Of a DNA stretch of 64,000 nt, positions 53,097 through 61,578 are shown piece after piece (position 1 is the first letter of the stretch; every line of letters starts with the position of its first letter). The notes under the pieces are model-generated. The model searched no databases. It was given only the letters and a program-made list of their open reading frames with translations, and was not told where the DNA came from. The stretch comes from Oscillatoria sp. SIO1A7 (GTDB taxonomy: Bacteria > Cyanobacteriota > Cyanobacteriia > Cyanobacteriales > Laspinemataceae). The stretch covers positions 97,199 through 161,198 of the forward strand of contig JAAHFN010000025.1 of NCBI GenBank assembly GCA_010672965.1, in the 5' to 3' direction. A program made the translations under genes and the position numbers.

Positions 53097-54257
53097 ATGA
53101 CAGAACAAACAAGCTTGCGAAAAATCGTGGCTCAACTCGTCAAGCGAGTTCGAGGCTTGCCAGAGCAAGTTCTAAGCTTGGAAAAGGGATATGCTCAGCT
53201 ATCGGTGGAGCTTTCGGAGCTAAAACAACAACTTGCAGAAATCCGCCAGCAACAACCGAGCGTGTCCCTATCCAGCGCCGACGATCAGCTAGCAGTAGAG
53301 CTTGCAGAGCTGAAAAAGCAAGTAGCAGAACTCAGCCAACAACGACCGGCAAGCACGCTATCTAAACCTAGCATTAACTTCTCTCCAATTACCACTATCT
53401 CGGCTCACAAAGGCGGGGTCAAATTTGTGGCCATTGCTGCCGACGGTCAACATATAGCCAGCGGCGGCGGGGACGGAACTATCAAGGGTTGGAATCTCAA
53501 CACCGGCGAATTGCAGCGCACTCTCGCTGGTGCTGATGGCTCGGGGCGTTTCGCCGCTAGCGCCGACAATCAGACCCTTGCTAACTGCCACACTTCTAAA
53601 ATCTGGGTTTGGGTTCCGCGCATTGGAGATCAAGCTCATGCCTTTGCTTCGGGACAAAGCTGCTCTTGCTTGACTATTAGTCGCGACGGGCAACTCTTAA
53701 TTAATGGACATGGACGAAATGTTAATGTTTGGGATGCTCGCACGGGGCAGCTCGTTCGCAGCCTCGATCACGAGGATACTGTTTTTTCTGTTGCTATCAG
53801 TGCCGACAAGCAGACTATCGCCAGCGGCAGCCGCAAATACAATATCAAGTTATGGGATGCGAGTACGGGCGAATTGATTAGCACGCTTTCTGATAGCAAT
53901 GACAATGTGGTGCGTCTGCTAGCCTTTGGTCTTGCTAAAGAAAAAGTCCTTGTAAGCGGTGGTGATGACAGTTCTATTAAGTTGTGGAACTTCGGCACAG
54001 GGGAGCAACTTCGCGTTCTCTACGGCCACATGAGACGAGTTCGTTCTGTAGTGGTCAGCGATAACGGCAAACTACTTGCCAGCGGTAGCGAGGATGAAAC
54101 TGTTCGAGTTTGGGACTTGTCCACAGGCGAACCGTTGAGTGTTTTGTCTGGCCACTTGGGATTGGTCAATTCTGTAGCTATTAGTCCAGACGGGCAAACA
54201 ATTGCCAGCGGGTCTGACGACATGACGATCAAAATTTGGCGGCTAGGGCAAATGTAA
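53097..54257 (+). CDS. WD40 repeat protein with N-terminal coiled coil
   Basis: A 386-residue protein from ATG 53097 (MTEQTSLRK); ATG 53067 would add ten residues and neither has a strong ribosome site. Residues 1 to about 90 are a coiled coil made of two similar units (LSVELSELKQQLAEIRQQQP and LAVELAELKKQVAELSQQRP). Seven WD40 blades follow to the end; blades 4 to 7 are canonical (for example SPDGQTIASGSDDMTIKIW) and blade 2 is degenerate. It is probably an oligomeric scaffold. It lies between the two iteron-like arrays, in a region of mobile-element remains. Confidence 0.8.
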   Translation: MTEQTSLRKIVAQLVKRVRGLPEQVLSLEKGYAQLSVELSELKQQLAEIRQQQPSVSLSSADDQLAVELAELKKQVAELSQQRPASTLSKPSINFSPITTISAHKGGVKFVAIAADGQHIASGGGDGTIKGWNLNTGELQRTLAGADGSGRFAASADNQTLANCHTSKIWVWVPRIGDQAHAFASGQSCSCLTISRDGQLLINGHGRNVNVWDARTGQLVRSLDHEDTVFSVAISADKQTIASGSRKYNIKLWDASTGELISTLSDSNDNVVRLLAFGLAKEKVLVSGGDDSSIKLWNFGTGEQLRVLYGHMRRVRSVVVSDNGKLLASGSEDETVRVWDLSTGEPLSVLSGHLGLVNSVAISPDGQTIASGSDDMTIKIWRLGQM

Positions 54258-54678
54258 AAGGTTGAGGACTTCATAAAAAACCTGCTTACTGTATAAAGTC
54301 TGACCGGATTGGCTCACCGCCGCGCTTGCAGCACAGGTTCAAAATCAACAAAGGCGATCGCTCCTACTCAGCTTTGGGACGATCGCTCTTATTGTCGCCA
54401 CATCTAAGCGCAAACCCGATACCAGCTTGCTATCAAAATGGGGAGGACTAAAAACCGCCCCTTTTTGGCCATCTTCGTACATCTAATTTGCAAGTATATG
54501 CCCCAGCTCTGAACTGCCTCCTGGCGCGAGCGATCGCAGGACTCAAAGTCTTGCTATACAAGCACTTCAATAAATTGAGCCGTTAACGGGCAGCTCTACT
54601 TAAATATGCAATTTAGATATGGAAAACGGAAAAAACGGTTGCAAATAGCAGCTCCCGAAAAGTCCTCCTTGCCATTTT

Positions 54679-54767
54679 CTTGCCCTGTAAGGGTTTCAGC
54701 GATTTGTGCGCGCAGTTTGCGCGCAGTTTGACATACAGTTTGCGCGCAGTTTGCGCGCAGTCCGACA
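54679..54767. repeat. Iteron-like array B with conserved leader
   Basis: The leader CTTGCCCTGTAAGGGTTTCA plus GCGATTT (54679-54705) matches array A at 50454. It is followed by GTTTGCGCGCA-type units: GTGCGCGCA, GTTTGCGCGCA, GTTTGACATACA, GTTTGCGCGCA, GTTTGCGCGCA. CTTATTGA follows within 20 bases as in array A. It lies 85 bases left of the tRNA-Phe fragment. Confidence 0.75.
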
Positions 54768-54851
54768 ATAAGCCGCCTTATTGAGAATATTAAGAAACGT
54801 TAAAAACGACGAAACCCAGTCAGTGACTGGGTTTCAAAAGGGTTATAATAA

Positions 54852-54897
54852 TGCCAGGAGGGAGAATCGAACTCCCGACACGAGGATTTTCAGTCCT
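54852..54897 (-). other. tRNA-Phe(GAA) 3' fragment, likely attachment site
   Basis: On the minus strand the sequence reads AGGACTGAAAATCCTC, with anticodon GAA in a normal CTGAAAA loop. Then come GTGTC, a T-arm GGGAGTTCGATTCTCCC with a perfect 5-bp stem, and the acceptor strand TCCTGGCA. Upstream of the anticodon arm the match stops, with no D-arm and no 5' acceptor strand. A 46-nt 3' part of a tRNA gene is what integrases of the tyrosine type leave at the far end of an inserted element. Its direction places the element to the right, with the intact tRNA expected beyond the window. Confidence 0.8.
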
Positions 54898-55056
54898 ACA
54901 TTTTTTCTGTTGCCGCTTCATTTCAACATAACACTGCGATCGCACTTCACTTGCCAAGCTCAACAAAAAAAATTGCAATAAGGTTTATTGTTTAATTCTG
55001 CCTTGATTAGCCGCTCTAAACCTTGCTTACCTTAAGCGGCCAAGCAATTGTGAATC

Positions 55057-55842
55057 TTAATTATAAAAATAAACATATGCTCGGTTGTTGATATTAATAT
55101 TTTGCGTCACTGGCAAAGTCGTTGCAATAAATATTGTTAACTGCTTCCATGCAGGAACAGTCAAGGACAAGTCTCGATAATAAAGAGGTCTATTGTCATA
55201 AAAGACGCCGCTATTAACTGGTTCTGACCATTCAGGTTTATACCGTCCTTCTATTATGGTCGAAATCCTAATAGACCCGCGAATGTAAGCACAGAGATAA
55301 GAAGAATATTCAGAATCAGCAAGGTTAGGATAAGAGCTGATTATCTCAACAAGATGCCCGCTAGATTGCCAATGGTGGTGATCGGACCACTGCCTTAAAA
55401 GTAGAGCCTTTACGGGGTTCCATTGTGTGTAGATTGTTGTCTTGTGAGCGATCGCCTGCCTTAAATTTTTAATATCATCTTGGCTGGCCAGATTTTTGAT
55501 CGCATTTTCTACAGCCCCGGCTGGCTCTGCTTTAATATCGGCAGGAGTCAACCCGGCGAGTGCGTTTTCAACAGCCTGCTGCATACTTGTATTGGTAGGG
55601 CTAGAATCAACGATCGCCTGCAACCGTTCAAAATCCGCTTGAGCAACCGCACCGTCAATATCTGCAGCAGCCAGACTTAAATTACCGATTGCCTGCTGTG
55701 CAGTCCCCGCTGGTTCCGCCCCAATGTCAGCGGGGGTTAGGCTATCGATCGCTTGAGCAATTTCTTGCTGCACGTCTTCTATCAGCCCAGTAGCTCCTGG
55801 CAAATTATCGTATTCAAGCTCTAAAATTTCAAGTTTTTTCAT
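55057..55842 (-). CDS. Phage tail fibre-like protein
   Basis: A 261-residue protein. Residues 1-135 carry two or more copies of a phage tail fibre-type repeat (LTPADIGAEPAGTAQQAIGN and LTPADIKAEPAGAVENAIKN), which form trimeric fibre shafts in other systems. The C-terminal 120 residues are beta-rich (SEYSSYLCAYIRGSIRISTI and LTIFIATTLPVTQNINI) and may be the receptor-binding tip. It is the last gene of the minus-strand operon and the one nearest the tRNA-Phe fragment. It is the only member with a recognisable structural type. Confidence 0.7.
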   Translation of the reverse strand: MKKLEILELEYDNLPGATGLIEDVQQEIAQAIDSLTPADIGAEPAGTAQQAIGNLSLAAADIDGAVAQADFERLQAIVDSSPTNTSMQQAVENALAGLTPADIKAEPAGAVENAIKNLASQDDIKNLRQAIAHKTTIYTQWNPVKALLLRQWSDHHHWQSSGHLVEIISSYPNLADSEYSSYLCAYIRGSIRISTIIEGRYKPEWSEPVNSGVFYDNRPLYYRDLSLTVPAWKQLTIFIATTLPVTQNININNRAYVYFYN

Positions 55843-55849
55843 TTAAGTG

Positions 55850-57661
55850 TTAAACTAACTTGTTAGGCTTTCCTTTCCCACGAGCAGCATTTTGAATATC
55901 TAAAAGCTGTTGTCGTAGCTTTTTTTGAAGTCTTCCAGGAAATGTTTCTTCTTTAAAGACTTGAACCACCATTTTTTCTTCAGAATATTGAAGCAAATCT
56001 GGCAAAAGAGCTTCAATATCTTTTTCTTTATTAGAGTTTATTTTTTTCTTTCTTTCATCTTGTGTCCCTGCGTGAGGGTTAAAGCTTAACTTTAATCGTC
56101 GAACAGTTTGCTCAAGTGTATATCCTAAGTATCTTTGAATGTTGTAAACTGTAACTGAGATATTTGCAACGATTCTATGTATAATAGAGACTTCGTAGCC
56201 AAGTCGGACACCAATAGCGCTAAGGGCGTCAATGTCGCCAGAGCTTTCTTTTACAGCCTCTAATATAAGCCGCAGAGCTTGCGATTCGTTATAGCATTGT
56301 ATCTCTTCTGTTTGATTCCCGCGCTGGGCTGGCGCTGTATCTAGTATTTTTACTGAAAAAGGGACAAATGAATTTTTGTCTCCTTGAAGTAGCAATGTTT
56401 TAAATAATTCAGGATAATCTTTTATTTTAACTTTGCCGGAAGCCCCTGGAAATTGAAACCTTTTAGGAATTTCAGTATTTTTTATGCTTTCAGGGTTAAT
56501 TACTTCATGGGCTTCTTCAATTAATTTTTTATTCTTTTTAAGTAGCTTATTGTTTTCCTTAAGAAGCCTTTTTAGCCCTTTGCAGCATTTGTTATTCATA
56601 GGAGGTAATCCACTAGGATCGAGAGCGATAGGACAAGGAAAAGAGCGAACAGCACGCATTTTTGAGGATATAAAAATTTTGTACTCAGTGTAACCATAGA
56701 GGTTGTACGCATGGTTGTCGTATTTTCTGTGGATTACAGCACCCCACGCAGAGGATATACCCTCTGCATTGCCTGCTTGTCTGTGCAAATATCCAGAGCC
56801 GTGGGCAAAACCGCTTCCTATAGCATTTTCGCGAAGCCAGAGCAAGTCTCCAGCTCCAAATATTGGCCAATCCGGGCTTTGAGAGGCGATCGTATAAGTC
56901 CCATTCCTCCAGCTACGCCCCAGTCTTACGCTTACTGATACGCTAATGGTTCCATCACATTGTTTTGTGATTGTAGGCGTGTACTTTCTTCCGCCCCGTA
57001 TCATCCCATTCTCAGGAAGCCGATGTTCATCAGGAGAAGGGAGCCATTTTGGCCCTACTCTTATGTAATAGCCCCGGCGAGGCTGGTCGATGTAATAGGC
57101 ATAAGTCCTCCGATACCTTTGGATCCGAATAAACTCAGGATAGAGGATCTCTCCTGGTTTGATAGATAAATCCTTGATGTCACTTTCGCCGTCAAATGGA
57201 CCGTTGTCTTGGGGCGGCTCTTTCCCTTCGTAGAGGTCAGGCTCTTCCGGCTCTTTCTCCTCTTCCTCTTTGCATCCAGGAACTTCAAAAAGGATGCTCT
57301 TAACTATCAGCCCTTCCAAAGCCCTCAGATTGACAACTCCATAGCAATCTGTACCTATAGACACATCAGCCCCGACTATGCCTTCTAGGTTTACTCCTGC
57401 GTTAACAGACAATCCATCGCGAGAAAGGGTAACTCCAGCGTCAACCCCCACTTCGGCACCAAAAATTTCAAAGTCCCACTCTTTCCCAATGCCGATCGAG
57501 TCCCAAGTTAATTCTACTTGAGCTGCCCCAAAATCTATAGAGATTTCGTCGTAGCCTATCTCCACCGTGTCAGAAGTGGAGTAGCGATCGCCCAAATCAC
57601 TGGATTTTTTTTGTGACTTCTGCTTCTTCTTGCGCTTCTGTTTCTTGCTTTTACTAGCCAA
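55850..57661 (-). CDS. Large structural-type protein of the integrated element, unknown
   Basis: A 603-residue protein. The first 20 residues are Lys-rich (KSKKQKRKKKQKSQKK). A beta-rich region follows (VEIGYDEISIDFGAAQVELT, then GVDAGVTLSRDGLSVNAGVN) to about 130, then an acidic Glu/Pro stretch. A middle domain with many Tyr and Arg (YRRTYAYYIDQPRRGYYIRV) follows, then a coiled coil (LLKENNKLLKKNKKLIEEA). No family recognised. It overlaps the next upstream gene by eight bases and lies seven bases before the tail-fibre gene. A structural role is inferred from context. Confidence 0.65.
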   Translation of the reverse strand: MASKSKKQKRKKKQKSQKKSSDLGDRYSTSDTVEIGYDEISIDFGAAQVELTWDSIGIGKEWDFEIFGAEVGVDAGVTLSRDGLSVNAGVNLEGIVGADVSIGTDCYGVVNLRALEGLIVKSILFEVPGCKEEEEKEPEEPDLYEGKEPPQDNGPFDGESDIKDLSIKPGEILYPEFIRIQRYRRTYAYYIDQPRRGYYIRVGPKWLPSPDEHRLPENGMIRGGRKYTPTITKQCDGTISVSVSVRLGRSWRNGTYTIASQSPDWPIFGAGDLLWLRENAIGSGFAHGSGYLHRQAGNAEGISSAWGAVIHRKYDNHAYNLYGYTEYKIFISSKMRAVRSFPCPIALDPSGLPPMNNKCCKGLKRLLKENNKLLKKNKKLIEEAHEVINPESIKNTEIPKRFQFPGASGKVKIKDYPELFKTLLLQGDKNSFVPFSVKILDTAPAQRGNQTEEIQCYNESQALRLILEAVKESSGDIDALSAIGVRLGYEVSIIHRIVANISVTVYNIQRYLGYTLEQTVRRLKLSFNPHAGTQDERKKKINSNKEKDIEALLPDLLQYSEEKMVVQVFKEETFPGRLQKKLRQQLLDIQNAARGKGKPNKLV

Positions 57662-58241
57662 TGGCCTGCCTTTGGACTAAATCGACAATTCCTTGGGTAC
57701 TAGGAGTTCCAGTTAGCTTCTGGCTCCAAGAGCCCCGTATAGATATAGAGTCGCTACCGCTCAACAGCCCATGACCCATGTCCTTAAGTCTTGCCCCTAG
57801 CTGATAGTCACTTCCAACCAGCAACACCTCATCCGAGGTAAGATGCGGCACTAACCCATCAACATAGTAGCTGAACTTCCTGTTCTGAATTTTGATTTCT
57901 CCAACTACCTCCCAAGCCTGGGAGTCGCTATCTCTCTCTAAAAGCTCTACAGCTAGCAATGGGTAGGCTTCCCAGCTTTCTAGTACTTTCTGAGCCTTTA
58001 CAGATTCAAAGTCATCATCTAGTATCTCAGGAGGCTTCGCAATATTATCTTTGTGAAAATTAAAAATGTTAATCCACAGCCGCAAACTTTCAATCCGCGT
58101 TTCTGTGCCTACAAAATAGCCTTTTTGAAGCGCCTCTTTTTTTGAATTGTCAATTTGCCTAAAGTCAATTATTTTAACTGGCTGCGTTGACGCTCCAGAA
58201 AGGCTAGCCCTAAATTGCCCTGTATCTTCTAAAGTAACCAT
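57654..58241 (-). CDS. Unknown protein of the integrated element (195 aa)
   Basis: A mixed alpha/beta protein without signal peptide or membrane span. Visible segments include VKIIDFRQIDNSKKEALQKG and YPLLAVELLERDSDSQAWEV, and a beta-rich C-terminal half (VGEIKIQNRKFSYYVDG, then SISIRGSWSQKL). I do not recognise the family. Its stop overlaps the downstream gene and its ATG shares one base with the stop of the small membrane protein gene (TAATG), so it is translated as part of the operon. Confidence 0.65.
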   Translation of the reverse strand: MVTLEDTGQFRASLSGASTQPVKIIDFRQIDNSKKEALQKGYFVGTETRIESLRLWINIFNFHKDNIAKPPEILDDDFESVKAQKVLESWEAYPLLAVELLERDSDSQAWEVVGEIKIQNRKFSYYVDGLVPHLTSDEVLLVGSDYQLGARLKDMGHGLLSGSDSISIRGSWSQKLTGTPSTQGIVDLVQRQAIG

Positions 58242-58435
58242 TACTTAAACAGCTCGTCAGGCTTAAATCCTTGCTTTAGCAAAAATAACTGTATTTCAAC
58301 AATGGCTTTTTCTTGTTTGACATCTCTGTCAATAGCTTTTTTATGATTTAAAGTTATTTTTATTAAAGCAATTAAAGCAACTAATAAATCAATTATAAGC
58401 GTCGCGATTAAAATTGCATTGTCAATAATTTCCAT
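58241..58435 (-). CDS. Small membrane protein of the integrated element
   Basis: A 64-residue protein with a single hydrophobic segment (AILIATLIIDLLVALIALIK) near the N-terminus, then a charged helix with Lys and Glu and the end LKQGFKPDELFK. ATG 58435 overlaps the stop of the upstream gene (TAATG), which fixes the start over the longer frame to 58462. Size and layout would suit a holin-like or spanin-like protein, but no lysin gene is next to it, so this is only a possibility. Confidence 0.6.
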   Translation of the reverse strand: MEIIDNAILIATLIIDLLVALIALIKITLNHKKAIDRDVKQEKAIVEIQLFLLKQGFKPDELFK

Positions 58436-59415
58436 TATCCTGTTAAAGAGAAATCGTGGCAACCAGCTAGCAAGCTATCAAGATAATCTAAAGACAGTCC
58501 TGCCAACGTCTTTGAATCAATGACAACTTTTTTTATTTCCTCTATTTTTTCAGCAAACGTCCAACTTTCAGAACCATCCTTGCCCCAGCTTTCAATAGCT
58601 TCATCCAATTTTTCGATGCCAGTTGGCACACTTTGGATCCAATCTCTTACATTGCTAAATGCGTGCAAAAACGTCAAATACAGGCCAGTATGCTTAGTAA
58701 ACATACTTAAATCTTTGAGTGCTTGCTTACTTTCTTTTATACTTTCATCGTCTAAAAACATATGAACTTTTGTCAAAAGCGCATAGTCTATTTCTACAGA
58801 TGACATACCTGCATGAGCAGAACAGACAAGAGAAGTCAAAGCGTCTCCTAGTATCCCTCCACTTTTTTCTACAAATTGTTTCAAATACTCTTCTTGTCTT
58901 TGTTTGATGTCTTCATCAGAAATATTCCAATCAAAATTTAGAATTACTTCTTTTTTCTCAACTAAAAATCCTCCAAGACTTTTAATGGTAGGTATTGCTC
59001 CTAGTACCCCTCCAGCCGCGATCGCCCCTTTGTAGGCTGTAGCGGCTTTTCCTAGTGCTGCCATCCCTCCGGCGACCAGTCCGCCAACAGAGCTGCCTAC
59101 TGAGACAATCGCTGGTACGGCTAGCCCTCCAGCAATGATTCCAGCAGAAGCCCCTATTGGGTCATCTTCAAACCACCCGCGCAAGAACTTGTATCCTTTT
59201 TTCCCTGCGTTTAAAGCCTTGCCTGTTTTTCCCCATAAATCTTGGGCAAAACCTTCAATTCCGTTTAGCATGCCAAAGGGGTTGAATGTTTTTAGCCTGC
59301 CCGTTATAGCTTTTAATACTGGGTGAGAGCTTTCCACCAATCCGCCAAGCCATTTAGATGATTTTTCGACTCCAGCCCAAACTGCTGAAGCACCTTCCCA
59401 TTCTTCTATTTTCAT
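58435..59415 (-). CDS. Gly/Ala-rich hydrophobic protein of the integrated element
   Basis: A 326-residue protein. Residues about 90-150 are Gly/Ala-rich and hydrophobic (AGIIAGGLAVPAIVSVGSSV), like the membrane-active parts of tape-measure or pore-forming proteins. The C-terminal half is helical and charged. ATG 59415 overlaps the stop of the upstream gene (ATGA), which decides against TTG 59424. No family recognised. It could be a short tape-measure analogue or a membrane-inserting effector; the sequence does not separate these. Confidence 0.6.
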   Translation of the reverse strand: MKIEEWEGASAVWAGVEKSSKWLGGLVESSHPVLKAITGRLKTFNPFGMLNGIEGFAQDLWGKTGKALNAGKKGYKFLRGWFEDDPIGASAGIIAGGLAVPAIVSVGSSVGGLVAGGMAALGKAATAYKGAIAAGGVLGAIPTIKSLGGFLVEKKEVILNFDWNISDEDIKQRQEEYLKQFVEKSGGILGDALTSLVCSAHAGMSSVEIDYALLTKVHMFLDDESIKESKQALKDLSMFTKHTGLYLTFLHAFSNVRDWIQSVPTGIEKLDEAIESWGKDGSESWTFAEKIEEIKKVVIDSKTLAGLSLDYLDSLLAGCHDFSLTG

Positions 59416-59804
59416 AAATGCCAATGCTGTATTGAAAAATTGATTGGAGGCTCCCCGACGACCGACCTGCGTCGGGGAACTATTCGGAGAACTGCAAGCC
59501 GCAAAAATAAAGGAGTTCCGCCAAGAGCCATTTCCTTTATGTAATTGTAAGGCAAGTCTAGCTTAAGATAAACAGGCTGGTTTATTATGCCAATTTGGTG
59601 CGATCGGCTTATCATTTCTGTGGTCTCAGCGTTACTGATGACTGTCCTTAGAAGAATATAGGAGTTTAAAGTGTTGCTCCAATCCGCGCTTAAAAATGAA
59701 ACTTTAGCTAATAATACATTTGTTATTGGCGCGGGGACAGCCTTTGTTTTTAGGTATTCTTGGGCGGAGAGCGCTGCAATATTTCCTAATGTAGTCCAGG
59801 GCAT
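59412..59804 (-). CDS. Unknown protein of the integrated element (130 aa)
   Basis: A beta-rich protein with ITNVLLAKVSFLSADWSNTL, YILLRTVISNAE and VYLKLDLPYNYIKEMALG. There are no signals or membrane spans. It starts on the last base of the stop of the 229-aa gene and ends inside the start of the Gly/Ala-rich gene. A structural role is possible from context only. Confidence 0.6.
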   Translation of the reverse strand: MPWTTLGNIAALSAQEYLKTKAVPAPITNVLLAKVSFLSADWSNTLNSYILLRTVISNAETTEMISRSHQIGIINQPVYLKLDLPYNYIKEMALGGTPLFLRLAVLRIVPRRRSVVGEPPINFSIQHWHL

Positions 59805-60493
59805 TAACTGATTGGTAATATTATTCGCGAGTTTTTGCCAGTTTTAATAGTCCATCCATCAGGTAAGTTGTCAATTTTGCTTGTTGCTACAAATATGCAA
59901 ATTTGGCTTGTAAAAGTTTCTCCATCTTTTTCAAGCGTTTTTTCTGTGCAAGCGTGTGATGGCTTAGGATAATTAACTCCATAGCAAAGCTCTAGCGGGT
60001 TTACTTTCGAGTCAATCTCTACTATGCCTAAATCTTTGAAAGCATCTTTGACATAGGCTAAACGGTTTGTGTTGACCCGAAATACATACTTGAAAAATTT
60101 GTCGGGCGGCCCGGTAGGGTCTCTTATTTCAACATAAACTGGAATACTTTTGTTTGATGCCGTAGGTAGCTTTTTAGTTTGAGGGATGGCAATCCGCTTA
60201 TAGTTTTTGTCGGGGTTATTGACCTTAGAAAAGTCTGCATAGGTACTTTTGCCTGCGTCTGCCCCTTTTTCTCCTTCAATTCTTCCTGGCTTAGGATATT
60301 GAGCGCCAAATATAACAGGAAGAGTTGGAGCTGAGCTGCTGTTCAGCTCAACGTATCCAGCAGCTTTAGATAAGGTCTTAGAAGCTGAACTTAAAAAGCC
60401 ATACAAAAAAGGCGCATCTTTATATGGAATGACAGCAACTCGTCTTTTAGGTCCATAAAGTTGCGGGTCAATTTTTGCCGTTGTTGGTGCCAT
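59804..60493 (-). CDS. Unknown protein of the integrated element (229 aa)
   Basis: Two similar motifs, GAQYPKPGRIEGEKG and GVNYPKPSHACTEKT, about 100 residues apart suggest an internal duplication of a beta domain. Between them are KRIAIPQTKKLPTASNKSIP and VYVEIRDPTGPPDKFFKYVF. No signal peptide. Family not recognised. It starts 11 bases after the small Ala-rich gene and is coupled to the next gene by TAATG. Confidence 0.62.
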   Translation of the reverse strand: MAPTTAKIDPQLYGPKRRVAVIPYKDAPFLYGFLSSASKTLSKAAGYVELNSSSAPTLPVIFGAQYPKPGRIEGEKGADAGKSTYADFSKVNNPDKNYKRIAIPQTKKLPTASNKSIPVYVEIRDPTGPPDKFFKYVFRVNTNRLAYVKDAFKDLGIVEIDSKVNPLELCYGVNYPKPSHACTEKTLEKDGETFTSQICIFVATSKIDNLPDGWTIKTGKNSRIILPIS

Positions 60494-60504
60494 AATTTAA
60501 ACTT

Positions 60505-60843
60505 TTATGGAGTAAACGTATCAATGATAAATCCTCCAGGGCTAATGACTTCAGTCCAATTTGCAGAAAAAGCGTAACTTAACGTTTGGACTTGAGTTCC
60601 TGAGCCTGAAGGGAATTCGGCTGTGCTAACCCCGCCGGTAGCAAGTTCAACAAGGCTGGCTTGCTCTCCCGGGGGAGTTGCAGCAGCGGCAGTAGCTCGC
60701 TGAGTCGCTTGAGCTTGGCCGAAAGAGCGAGCTATTATCGAAAGAAGCTTGGCAGCAGAAGCAGAATCGGGAAATTCTGTGGCGTCTAAGCTTACTCCGC
60801 TTAAAGCTCCTGTGGACTTTAAGTCACCAATTGAAATTGCCAT
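60505..60843 (-). CDS. Small Ala/Ser-rich protein of the integrated element
   Basis: A 112-residue protein (MAISIGDLKSTGALSG...) with a central Ala-rich stretch (ATQRATAAAATPPGEQASLV) and a beta-rich end (YAFSANWTEVISPGGFIID). The frame is open to 60879; ATG 60843 is preferred by its uncharged beginning and by the absence of a ribosome site for the upper start. A 177-bp non-coding gap upstream may hold an internal promoter. Confidence 0.58.
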   Translation of the reverse strand: MAISIGDLKSTGALSGVSLDATEFPDSASAAKLLSIIARSFGQAQATQRATAAAATPPGEQASLVELATGGVSTAEFPSGSGTQVQTLSYAFSANWTEVISPGGFIIDTFTP

Positions 60844-61056
60844 ATACTTAGTCGTGGCTACTTTTGCATAAAGTAGCATGAAATTAAAAAATAAACAAGA
60901 TGCAACCGTAACATTTATTTGTTTAAGCGTTTTAAGGATTAAAGCTTTTAAACTTTAAAACTAATTTACAACTCTGAACACTCGGTCGATCGCATTATTT
61001 TTTTTTTAAAGTTAAAGCGATTGATGCAAGCAATCTAAAGGTTCGGTAATCCGCAC

Positions 61057-61578
61057 TTATGCAAATAGTGTTTTTACACTTGATTCATAACTGCTGGTCC
61101 CATCAGGTTGCTTTACTCTCTCTTCCAGCAAAGTAAAGTTTATTTCTGCGGAAAAGGTAGCATTGACTCCGAAGGTCAAAGATTCAGCTCCCTCTACGTC
61201 AAAAGAAAAATTGTCCAGCTCTTCTGTCGATAGCAATTGCTGCTCATGTAGCTTTAGTAAGACCAGCCAAATAGTATTAGTCCAGGTGGACACGCTTTCG
61301 TAATCTCCGCCAGTTCCATTGGTAAAGTCTGTCGCTTGTAAGCTTAAATAGTCGATCGCCTCATGTTTGCCGTCATTGCCAAGCCGCAAAGGAAATCCAC
61401 TCAAGGTAGCGGTGAATGAGGTCTCGTCATCGCTAGTGCCGCTAGTAATTAAGTTTTGATTGCTAGTGTTTTTTGCCTTATTACCTTCCATCTCTTGCCC
61501 AAATTTGATGAGCAAGTAAAGGAAGTGTTCTAAAGATTTTCCCACTAAAGTCGCGCCAGTTCCAGCGTTATAGTTCAT
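61057..61578 (-). CDS. Unknown protein of the integrated element (173 aa)
   Basis: It has a helical start (VGKSLEHFLYLLIKFGQEM), an acidic middle with ETSFTATLSGFPLRL, and a beta-rich C-terminus (ESLTFGVNATFSAEINFTLL). It is acidic overall. The ATG lies in the TAATG overlap with the upstream gene. The strand pattern would fit a minor tail or tube protein, by inference only. Confidence 0.62.
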   Translation of the reverse strand: MNYNAGTGATLVGKSLEHFLYLLIKFGQEMEGNKAKNTSNQNLITSGTSDDETSFTATLSGFPLRLGNDGKHEAIDYLSLQATDFTNGTGGDYESVSTWTNTIWLVLLKLHEQQLLSTEELDNFSFDVEGAESLTFGVNATFSAEINFTLLEERVKQPDGTSSYESSVKTLFA

